Shown here piece after piece: positions 1-5,086 of a stretch of DNA of 5,086 nt. Source of the DNA: an uncultured Atopobiaceae bacterium (GTDB taxonomy: Bacteria; Actinomycetota; Coriobacteriia; Coriobacteriales; Atopobiaceae); the NCBI GenBank assembly GCA_947581665.1, contig CANPVI010000125.1:1-5086 (forward strand). Reading direction: 5' to 3'. The notes beneath the pieces are model-generated. The model was not told where the DNA came from. It did not search any database and was given only the letters and a program-made list of their open reading frames with translations. Position numbers and translations under genes: made by a program. Position 1 is the first letter of the stretch; every line of letters starts with the position of its first letter.

Positions 1-64
1 CCGTCCCCAATGTCTTGCGCGGCGAGACGAAAGGTCCGTCCCCAATGTCTCGTCCCCAATATCT
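1..64. repeat. Three copies of a 14-15 bp direct repeat, CCGTCCCCAATGTCT
   Basis: Copy 1 is at 1-15 and copy 2 at 36-50, and these are identical over 15 bases. Copy 3 (CGTCCCCAATATCT) is at 51-64 with one mismatch and abuts copy 2. Copies 1 and 3 are both followed by TTGCG-like sequence (TGCGCGG and TGCGGGG). CGAGAC at 23-28 can pair with GTCTCG at 47-52, extended by one G-U and one G-C pair at 21-22/53-54, so a hairpin around copy 2 is possible. The cluster lies just past the stop codon of the minus-strand lipoprotein gene. No U-tract is visible, so I do not call it a terminator. From memory, related GGTCCGTCCCC-type elements are scattered between genes in Coriobacteriia; I cannot verify that here. 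The array may continue beyond the left edge. Confidence 0.75.
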
Positions 65-71
65 TGCGGGG

Positions 72-1010
72 CTAGCCGAGGAGGCCGGTGGCGAGCGAGA
101 GGGTGAGCGCGTTCACGATGGCCTGTCCGGCGGAGCACTTCGCGAGCGCGCGGTTGAAGTTCGTGGGCGTGGCGAGCTCGGTGTAGGCGATGGTGATGGT
201 GAGGTCGCCGTTTTGCGCCTGGGTGATGAGGCCCTGGTCGTTCACCTGGAGGGTCCATGTCTCGCCCATGTCGCCGGAGACGGTGAGCGCGTCCTCGGAA
301 TAGGCGAGGTCGAGCTCGAGCGTGGCGCCGGTGATGGTGTTCTCGAGGTGCGTGGCGCGGCCGTCCGCGTCGAAGTCCACCGTCTGGCTCGTGGCGATCT
401 CCGTGGTCTCGGGATTCTCCTCGGCGCTCTCCTCGCCCGGGTTCGTGGGCACCGTCACCGTTGACTGCTCGATCCATTTCACGAGCGTGAGGCCATGGTT
501 TTCGAGGTCGTAGGTGCTCTCCCACACGTAGGAGAGGCCACTCGCGTCATCCGCGCCGCTTCCGGTGTACGTGAGCTCGGCATTCTCGTTTTCGGTCTCG
601 TAGGAGGGCGCCTCATAGGCGACGTCAATCATGCTCGTCATGTCGCCAACGTCGATTGTGGCCTCGCGCGTGGTGAGCAGGTGGTTCGCGTAGGTGTAGC
701 GCACGGTCTGGCTCGTTTGGGTGGTGGGCTGGGTACTCACGGTCTCTTGGCTCGTGAGGTTGCCCGTGGAGTCGTAGGTGTTGGTCACCTGGGTGCTCCA
801 GTCTGGGCCCGAGATGGACCACGACGCGACGGCCTGCGCCGACCCCGTCTCGGTCGAGAGGCCGAGGTAGTTCTGGGCGTTGGTGGAGGTGATCTGCGTG
901 TCCGAGCCCGACTGCTCGTCCACTTGCCCCGCGTTCGCGCAGGCAGCGAGCCCACATGCGAGGGCGAGCGCGGCGAGTGCAACGGCCAGCGTGGCGCGGA
1001 AGCGATGCAT
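72..1010 (-). CDS. Secreted lipoprotein with YD-like beta-hairpin repeats, function unknown
   Basis: This 312-residue protein is predicted to be exported and lipid-anchored to the outer face of the membrane. The N-terminus is a lipoprotein signal: basic start (MHRFR), a hydrophobic Ala/Leu stretch at about 7-23, and a lipobox LAAC with the modified Cys at 24. A longer reading frame reaches an ATG at 1106. I chose the start at 1010 because AAGGGGG lies 7-8 bases upstream and the signal peptide begins exactly there. A Ser/Thr/Gln-rich linker follows (about 25-60). After it come recurring strand-turn-strand units with turns such as YDSTGNLTSQ (79-88), FDADGRATHL (213-222) and VNDQGLITQA (256-265), which resemble the YD/RHS type. 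An acidic Pro/Glu segment lies at 188-203. The C-terminus (about 293-312) is unexpectedly hydrophobic and preceded by a second Cys at 292. It is divergent from the dlt-like operon, and only an envelope location links the two. I recognise no named family; the YD similarity is by eye. Confidence 0.85.
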   Translation of the reverse strand: MHRFRATLAVALAALALACGLAACANAGQVDEQSGSDTQITSTNAQNYLGLSTETGSAQAVASWSISGPDWSTQVTNTYDSTGNLTSQETVSTQPTTQTSQTVRYTYANHLLTTREATIDVGDMTSMIDVAYEAPSYETENENAELTYTGSGADDASGLSYVWESTYDLENHGLTLVKWIEQSTVTVPTNPGEESAEENPETTEIATSQTVDFDADGRATHLENTITGATLELDLAYSEDALTVSGDMGETWTLQVNDQGLITQAQNGDLTITIAYTELATPTNFNRALAKCSAGQAIVNALTLSLATGLLG

Positions 1011-1151
1011 GGTGGGCCCCCTTCGAGCGAGCGGACGTTCAAACGCCCTCCACCATTGTGCCGTTTTGCGTCGGGTGTGGTGGGCGTTCATGTACTCTTT
1101 TTGCACGTGAAGTCACAGGGGGTTTGACGTTTCGAAAGCGGGGAGCGTGGT
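1011..1151. promoter_or_regulatory. Divergent intergenic region, presumed promoters for both directions
   Basis: This 141-bp gap separates the start codons of two divergently read genes, so both promoters should lie here. It is richer in A/T than the flanking genes. Plus strand: a weak pair is TTGCGT (1066-1071) and TGTACT (1091-1096) with a 19-bp spacer, 3 of 6 and 4 of 6 consensus matches. Minus strand: CACAAT (complement of 1055-1060) matches -10 at 4 of 6, but I see no good -35. TTGACG at 1124-1129 looks like a -35, yet its -10 would fall on the carrier-protein start codon, so it is probably not used. GTGAAGTCAC at 1107-1116 is a small palindrome. None of the promoter calls is strong. Confidence 0.4.
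1042..1088. repeat. Hyphenated inverted repeat between the divergent genes, possible operator
   Basis: The left arm AACGCCCTCCAC (1042-1053) and the right arm GTGGTGGGCGTT (1077-1088) are reverse complements at 11 of 12 positions, separated by 23 bases. Arm centres are 35 bp apart, roughly three helical turns, which would suit a looping or tetrameric regulator. The right arm falls inside the spacer of the weak plus-strand promoter candidate, and the left arm is 32 bp upstream of the lipoprotein start codon. It could instead be an RNA stem in a minus-strand leader. The symmetry is seen directly; the operator role is inferred. Confidence 0.5.
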
Positions 1152-1376
1152 ATGGAAGAGAGAGTTCTGGCGATCCTTCAGGGCGTGCGCGATGACGTCG
1201 ACTTCGAGGATGAGACCGCCCTCATCGACGACGGCATCCTCGACTCCTTCGACATCATCTCGATCGTCGGCGACCTGAACGACGAGTTCGACATCGAGAT
1301 CACCGCCGACGAGCTTGAGCCCGAGAACTTCAACACCCTCGACGCCATCGTGGAGCTCGTGGAATCGCTCTCGTAG
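1152..1376 (+). CDS. DltC-like acyl/aminoacyl carrier protein
   Basis: This small acidic protein (74 residues; Bacillus DltC has about 78) should carry an aminoacyl group as a thioester on a 4'-phosphopantetheine arm in the cytoplasm. The attachment site is in GILDSFD at residues 28-34, with Ser32 (codon 1245-1247) as the modified residue. LDSF is closer to DltC (LLDSF) than to the DSL motif usual in fatty-acid ACPs. The later FDIEIT (46-51) matches the FDI-V helix III region of DltC. GGGGAG at 1140-1145 lies 6 bases before the ATG and fixes the start. It is first in a plus-strand operon with an MBOAT acyltransferase and an adenylating ligase, which points to service as their shared carrier. 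It would need a phosphopantetheinyl transferase encoded elsewhere. The carrier fold is certain; the exact cargo is not, so no symbol is given. Confidence 0.93.
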   Translation: MEERVLAILQGVRDDVDFEDETALIDDGILDSFDIISIVGDLNDEFDIEITADELEPENFNTLDAIVELVESLS

Positions 1377-1390
1377 CCGCGCTTTCGCGG
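1377..1390 (+). other. Short GC hairpin directly after the carrier-protein stop codon
   Basis: CCGCG (1377-1381) and CGCGG (1386-1390) form a perfect 5-bp stem with the loop CTTT, starting on the base after the TAG stop. Only three T residues with interruption follow, so it is not a convincing intrinsic terminator, and the next gene starts 22 bases later. It could protect the 3' end of a processed carrier-protein message or cause partial termination, giving more carrier than enzyme. That role is inference from position alone. Confidence 0.4.
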
Positions 1391-1412
1391 TTTCCGATCG
1401 TCGAGAGTCCTC

Positions 1413-3005
1413 GTGTCCCTCTTCACCTTCGACTTCATCGCCTTCGCGGGGCTGCTCGTGCTGGCCTACTTCGTGCTGCCGAAGCGGTGCCAGTGGGTGG
1501 TCCTGCTCATCGCGAGCTTCGTCTTCTATGCCTACGGTGGCGTCCAGGGCGTCATCTTCATCCTCGTCACCATCGTCACGCAGTGGCTGCTCGCGCTGCT
1601 CCTCCAGCGGGAAAACGATGCGATGGCGAAGGAGGCAGCCGAGGCCACGGGCGGCGCGGCCGAGAAGCGCGAGATCCGCAAGCGCTACGCCAAGAAGAAG
1701 CGGCTCTTCGTCTGGCTTTCCGTCCTCATCAACCTCGGCATCCTCATCTTCCATAAGTACGCGAACGTGTTCGTTGAGTTTTGGAATGACACGTTCGGCG
1801 CGGGGCTCGGTGGCTTCGACCTGATCGTGCCGCTCGGCCTCTCGTACTACACGTTCAAATCGATCGGCTACGTGATCGACGTCTACCGCGGGCGCGTACC
1901 GGCGGAGCGCAACCCCTTAAAGCTCGCGCTCTTCGTGTCGTACTTCCCCGCGCTCGTGCAGGGGCCGATCGATCGCTACGAGCACCTCGCGCACCAGCTC
2001 GTGGAGCCGCACCGCTTCGACTTCATCCGGTTCCAGTACGGCGTGCAGCGCATGTTCTGGGGCTACATCAAGAAGATGGTGATCGCGGATCGCATCGGCA
2101 TCTTCGTGGCCGAGGCAACCGGCAACTACGTCGAGGGCGGCTACGTGGGCTTCACGGTGATCCTCGGCGTAGCGCTCTACGCCTTCGAGCTCTACGCCGA
2201 CTTCTCCGGCGGCATCGACGTGGTGTGCGGCCTCTCGGAGATCTTCGGCATCTCGCTCACGGAGAACTTCCGCCAGCCGTTCTTCGTGGCGAGCATCGCT
2301 GAGTACTGGCAGCGTTGGCACATCAGCCTCGGCGCGTGGATGCGCACCTACGTGTTCTATCCGCTCTCGCTCTCCTCGGCCTTCACCAAGCTGGGGCGCA
2401 AGGTGCGCAAGGTCTTCGGCGATCGCGCCAAGCGCCTGGCCAAGGTGATCGCGCCGGCCCTCGCGTCGTTCATCACGTTCGTGCTCATCGGCATGTGGCA
2501 CGGCGTGGGCTGGAAGTACGTGTGGTGGGGCCTCATCATGGCCATCTTCGTGTCCTGCGCGACCCTCTTCGAGGGGCTCTACGCGAAGGGTCGCGCGCTC
2601 ATCCACGCGGAGAAGTGGCCGGTGGGCGTGCGGATCATCCAGGTGGTGCGCACGTTCGTGATCATCGCCATGCTGCGCTTCATCACCATCGCCGAGGACA
2701 TGGATGACCTCACGGCCATGCTCACCGCAGCCTTCAGCACGTGGAATCCCGAGGTGTTCGTGGATGGCTCGCTGCTCGAGCTCGGGCTCAGCTATCCGAA
2801 CTTCATCGTGATGATCGTGGGGATCGCCGTCTTGCTCTTCGTGGATCTTTTGCAGGAGCGCGGCATCGACTGGCGCGTGGCCATCCACAATCTGAACATC
2901 GTGCCCCGCTGGGCCATCTACTACCTCGCCATCCTCTCGCTCATCATCTTCGGCATCTACGGATCGGGCTACGAGGCGGCGAACTTCGCCTACGCGGTGT
3001 ACTAG
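1413..3005 (+). CDS. MBOAT-family membrane O-acyltransferase, DltB/AlgI type
   Basis: This 530-residue polytopic membrane enzyme belongs to the MBOAT family (DltB, AlgI, PatA relatives), which moves acyl or aminoacyl groups to hydroxyls of extracytoplasmic polymers or lipids. About 11-13 hydrophobic segments are visible, for example at 6-21, 28-41, 44-64, 98-115, 245-262, 347-361, 368-388, 405-425, 462-480 and 498-515. Family signatures run in order: LPKR (22-25), the FVFYAYGG region (36-43), QGPIDRYEHL (183-192), YWQRWHISLGAWMR (298-311) with His303, and GMWHG (360-364) with His363, the presumed catalytic His. The start is GTG, chosen because the following MSLFTFDFIAF matches family N-termini; the upstream GAGAG is only a weak ribosome site. 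A basic stretch (about 328-345) separates the two His residues by 60 positions; I recall about 47 in Streptococcus DltB. Its placement between a DltC-like carrier and a DltA-like ligase makes DltB-type aminoacyl transfer the best reading. The acceptor is unknown. Confidence 0.93.
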   Translation: MSLFTFDFIAFAGLLVLAYFVLPKRCQWVVLLIASFVFYAYGGVQGVIFILVTIVTQWLLALLLQRENDAMAKEAAEATGGAAEKREIRKRYAKKKRLFVWLSVLINLGILIFHKYANVFVEFWNDTFGAGLGGFDLIVPLGLSYYTFKSIGYVIDVYRGRVPAERNPLKLALFVSYFPALVQGPIDRYEHLAHQLVEPHRFDFIRFQYGVQRMFWGYIKKMVIADRIGIFVAEATGNYVEGGYVGFTVILGVALYAFELYADFSGGIDVVCGLSEIFGISLTENFRQPFFVASIAEYWQRWHISLGAWMRTYVFYPLSLSSAFTKLGRKVRKVFGDRAKRLAKVIAPALASFITFVLIGMWHGVGWKYVWWGLIMAIFVSCATLFEGLYAKGRALIHAEKWPVGVRIIQVVRTFVIIAMLRFITIAEDMDDLTAMLTAAFSTWNPEVFVDGSLLELGLSYPNFIVMIVGIAVLLFVDLLQERGIDWRVAIHNLNIVPRWAIYYLAILSLIIFGIYGSGYEAANFAYAVY

Positions 3006-3018
3006 CCTCGGCAAGGCG

Positions 3019-3030
3019 CGCCGCGCGGCG
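3019..3030. repeat. 12-bp perfect palindrome between the acyltransferase and ligase genes
   Basis: CGCCGCGCGGCG is its own reverse complement and lies in the 49-base gap between the acyltransferase stop and the ligase start, just upstream of the ligase ribosome site. In RNA it would form only a very tight stem. In DNA this rich in G and C, such palindromes arise by chance, so I give it no function. Confidence 0.3.
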
Positions 3031-3039
3031 GGCAAGACG

Positions 3040-3048
3040 AAGGGGAGG
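3040..3048 (+). promoter_or_regulatory. Strong ribosome binding site for the ligase gene
   Basis: AAGGGGAGG is close to a full Shine-Dalgarno sequence and sits 6 bases before the ATG at 3055. It is much stronger than the site of the preceding GTG-started acyltransferase gene. This suggests more ligase than membrane enzyme is made from the shared message. Confidence 0.75.
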
Positions 3049-3054
3049 CGAACG

Positions 3055-4611
3055 ATGCGCTGGCTGAGCGTACTCGACATCTTGGAGGAGACCGCCTCGC
3101 GGCTGCCCGAGAAGACCTACCTCAAGGACCGCTGGGGCGCCATCTCCTACGCGGACTTCCGCGAGAGAGCGCGCTGCTTCGCCGCAGGGCTCCACGACGC
3201 CCTCGGTGGCGCCACGGGGCGTCCGGTCGTGCTCTTCATCGACAAGGGCATCGAGTGCGTGGTGGCGATGCTCGGCACCGTCTACAGCGGCAACTTCTAC
3301 GTGCCCATGGACGTGAAGACGCCGCACGATCGCCTCGAGGCCATCCTCTCCACGGTGGCGGGAGCGGAGGTGGTCTCGAGCGCGCGCGACGCGAAGGCGC
3401 TCGAGAAGACGGGCTTCGAGGGCGAGGCGCGCTCCTTCGAGGAGCTCGTGGCCGCGGGCGCGGCGCTCGAGCCCGAAGTGCGCGATGCCGATCTCGCGGT
3501 CATTCGAAGCCGGCTCGTGGACACCGACCTCATGTACGTGCTCTTCACGTCGGGCTCCACCGGCACCCCGAAGGGCGTCTGCGTGAGCCATCGCTCGGTC
3601 GTGGACTACGTGGCCGCGTTCCAGGCGACCGTGGCACTTTCCGAATCGGACATCCTCGGCAACCAGACGCCGCTCTACGTCGACATGTCGCTCAAGGACA
3701 TCTACATGGGCATGGCGGCGGGCGCCACGGTCTGCCTCATCCCGCAGACGTTCTTCATGAGCCCGAAGAAGCTGCTCGCCTACCTCGACGACGAGCACGT
3801 GACGACGCTCATGTGGGTGCCGACGGCCTATCGCCTCATCTCGCAGTTCGACGCGCTCGAGCTCGTGCGCCCCCACGCCCTCACGAGGCTCCTCTTCTCC
3901 GGCGAATCGATGCCGATCCCGGTCTATCGCTACTGGCGCGCGAACTACCCCCGCGCCACGTTCATCCAGCAGTACGGCCCCACGGAGATCACGGGCGCCT
4001 GCACGAACTTCTTCGTGGAACGCGACTACGCCGACGACGAGACCGTGCCCATCGGGCAGCCGTTTCCGAACACGGGCATCATCCTCGTGGCCGAGGACGG
4101 AACGGTACTCGATCCCGCGACCTCGGCCAAGACGGGCGACACCGGGGAGATCTGCGTCTATGGCTCCTGCCTCGCCGCGGGCTACTACGCGAACCCGGAG
4201 CGCACGGCCGAGGCCTTCGTGGCGATGCCGGGCACAGGGGCGTACCCCACGCGCATGTACCGCACGGGCGACGTCGCCCGCTATGACGCCGAGGGCAACA
4301 TCGTCTTCGTCTCGCGCAAGGATCACCAGGTGAAGCACGGCGGACGCCGCATCGAGCTCGGCGAGGTGGAGCATGCCTTCCAGGGCGTGGAGGGCGTGGA
4401 CGCCGTGTGCTGCGTGCACGATCCCGAGGAGGACCGCCTCGTGCTCGCCTACGTGGGGGAGCGCGAGGAAAGGGAGATGGCGCGCGCGGTGCGCGAGCGC
4501 CTGCCTCGCTACATGATCCCCACGGCCTACCTCAAGAAAGACGCGCTGCCCCAGCTCCCCAGCGGAAAGCTCGATCGCAAGGCGGTCGAGCGCTGGGTGC
4601 GGGAGGAGTGA
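3055..4611 (+). CDS. DltA-like amino-acid adenylating ligase (amino acid--carrier protein ligase)
   Basis: This cytoplasmic 518-residue ANL-superfamily enzyme (DltA is about 500-510) should activate an amino acid with ATP and transfer it to the carrier protein. Adenylation motifs appear in order: A3 LFTSGSTGTPKG (163-174), A5 YGPTE (307-311), A7 YRTGD (402-406), A8 KHGGRRIELGEVE (427-439), A10 LPSGKLDRK (501-509) with catalytic Lys505. Asp210 (codon 3682-3684, in VDMSLKDIY) aligns with the DltA Asp that holds the substrate amino group, so the substrate is an amino acid rather than a fatty acid. Relative to remembered Bacillus cereus DltA numbering (Asp197, Cys269, Lys492), the counterparts here (210, 282, 505) are all offset by 13, which supports the alignment. 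However, residue 282 is Ser (FSGE) where DltA has Cys (FCGE), the residue linked to D-Ala selection. There is no condensation or carrier domain, so it is stand-alone. Its TGA overlaps the next ATG. A stand-alone NRPS-type A protein is the alternative. I withhold a symbol because the substrate may not be D-Ala. Confidence 0.92.
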   Translation: MRWLSVLDILEETASRLPEKTYLKDRWGAISYADFRERARCFAAGLHDALGGATGRPVVLFIDKGIECVVAMLGTVYSGNFYVPMDVKTPHDRLEAILSTVAGAEVVSSARDAKALEKTGFEGEARSFEELVAAGAALEPEVRDADLAVIRSRLVDTDLMYVLFTSGSTGTPKGVCVSHRSVVDYVAAFQATVALSESDILGNQTPLYVDMSLKDIYMGMAAGATVCLIPQTFFMSPKKLLAYLDDEHVTTLMWVPTAYRLISQFDALELVRPHALTRLLFSGESMPIPVYRYWRANYPRATFIQQYGPTEITGACTNFFVERDYADDETVPIGQPFPNTGIILVAEDGTVLDPATSAKTGDTGEICVYGSCLAAGYYANPERTAEAFVAMPGTGAYPTRMYRTGDVARYDAEGNIVFVSRKDHQVKHGGRRIELGEVEHAFQGVEGVDAVCCVHDPEEDRLVLAYVGEREEREMARAVRERLPRYMIPTAYLKKDALPQLPSGKLDRKAVERWVREE

Positions 4612-5086
4612 TGCGCCCGTTCTCGAGCTACGAGGAGTACCGCGAAGCCACACGCCGGGTGGGGGAGGCGGCGAAGGCCGCGGGCTCGCGGCCACTCTCC
4701 AACGACTACCTCATGCCGGATGCCGCGCGTACGCTCATCGCCGAGGGGCAGCTCGCCTTCGAGGAGCACGGGGGCAACCTCTTCCTCCTCCACGACCGTG
4801 GCACGTACTTCACGCTCGCCTTTTGCGTAGCGGACGAGGAGGCGGTGGCGCCCGTCGCCGTGCCGAGGGAGACGAAGGTCGCCTGGACGTATCGCGACGC
4901 GGGCACCGGCGCCTACGCGCGGGCGCGGGCGGTGATCGCTCGCTTGGGGTTCGCGCGGGCTCGGACGCTCGCGCGCATGAGACGGCTCGCGGGGGAAGGC
5001 GCGCGGGACGCGGCGCCGGCCCCGGGGGGCGTGCGTGTCGAGGAGGCGCGCGAGGGGGATCTCGAGGCCGTCGGCCGGCTCCTCCG
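4611..5086 (+). CDS. GNAT-family acetyltransferase-like protein, N-terminal part (cut by window edge)
   Basis: The reading frame opens with an ATG at 4611 that shares its A with the ligase stop (TGATG), and it stays open for 158 codons to the window edge; GGGAGGAG just upstream is a good ribosome site. This implies translational coupling. Residues 1-130 form a first part containing LSNDYLMP (29-36) and a strand-like run NLFLLHDRGTYFTLAF (56-71). That pattern resembles the N-terminal half of two-part GNAT proteins I recall beside similar ligase/carrier/MBOAT genes in Firmicutes. An Ala/Pro/Gly linker (about 130-140) leads to VRVEEAREGDLEAVGRLL (141-158), a typical opening of a GNAT domain (strand 1 and helix 1). 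The acetyl-CoA site would lie beyond the window, so catalytic competence cannot be judged. By position it may acylate the amino group of, or otherwise process, the product of this pathway. The GNAT call is moderate because only its first elements are seen. Confidence 0.7.
   Translation, partial: MRPFSSYEEYREATRRVGEAAKAAGSRPLSNDYLMPDAARTLIAEGQLAFEEHGGNLFLLHDRGTYFTLAFCVADEEAVAPVAVPRETKVAWTYRDAGTGAYARARAVIARLGFARARTLARMRRLAGEGARDAAPAPGGVRVEEAREGDLEAVGRLL

Noticed and set aside
1..71. Intrinsic terminator for the minus-strand lipoprotein gene, or a CRISPR array
   Set aside because: A hairpin is possible but there is no T-tract on the minus-strand read-out. The repeats are too short and unevenly spaced (one pair abuts) for CRISPR.
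1011..1106. Extended N-terminus of the lipoprotein starting at the ATG at 1106
   Set aside because: The extra 32 residues are basic and Trp-rich and would bury the signal peptide. The ribosome site and signal start both support 1010.
1124..1129. TTGACG as a -35 box for the operon
   Set aside because: A 17-18 bp spacer puts the -10 on the start codon of the carrier gene and after its ribosome site.
1315..1824. Ser/Arg-rich plus-strand frame overlapping the carrier and acyltransferase genes
   Set aside because: Low-complexity Ser/Arg sequence out of frame with two clear genes, and not a real coiled or disordered protein by context.
1917..3080. Open frame of 387 codons on the minus strand opposite the acyltransferase gene
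   Set aside because: Its composition is an extreme His/Asp/Glu/Arg mix with no hydrophobic core, as expected from the complement of a membrane-protein gene; no plausible ribosome site or family motif.
3255..4286. Arg/His-rich plus-strand frame of 343 codons inside the ligase gene
   Set aside because: Out-of-frame shadow of the ligase; no motif, and its composition follows from the codon bias of the true frame.
2944..4695. Long open frame of 583 codons on the minus strand opposite the ligase gene
   Set aside because: It is antisense to a gene with complete adenylation motifs, is very rich in His, Arg, Glu and Ala with no recognisable domain, and is the usual by-product of strong GC bias at third codon positions.

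Overview
The window is about 65-70% GC by eye, densely coded, and uses GC-ending codons heavily. A dispersed-type repeat (CCGTCCCCAATGTCT) sits at its left edge. This suits a high-GC actinobacterium. A gut or oral Coriobacteriia member (Olsenella/Collinsella/Eggerthella relatives) is my best guess, but it rests on composition, repeat style and gene style only; there is no marker gene.

Layout. Positions 1-71 are non-coding and hold three tandem-like copies of a 14-15 bp repeat. Positions 72-1010 (minus strand) encode a secreted lipoprotein with YD-like beta-hairpin repeats. Positions 1011-1151 are a divergent intergenic region with a hyphenated 12-bp inverted repeat. A plus-strand operon follows: a small carrier protein (1152-1376), an MBOAT-family membrane O-acyltransferase (1413-3005), an amino-acid adenylating ligase (3055-4611), and the start of a two-part GNAT-like protein (4611 to the window edge). 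The last two genes overlap by one base (TGATG).

How the genes work together. The first three plus-strand genes are the DltC-, DltB- and DltA-type components of a D-alanylation-like pathway, in reversed order (C-B-A). The ligase would activate an amino acid with ATP and load it on the phosphopantetheine arm of the carrier (Ser32). The MBOAT protein would then move the aminoacyl group across or within the membrane onto a hydroxyl of an envelope polymer or glycolipid. No DltD or DltX gene is visible here, and a GNAT-like gene is translationally coupled instead. The ligase keeps the Asp that holds the substrate amino group, but has Ser where Bacillus DltA has the Cys linked to D-Ala chiral selection. 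The system may therefore be a dlt-like variant with a different amino acid or acceptor. That is inference; the component families are secure.
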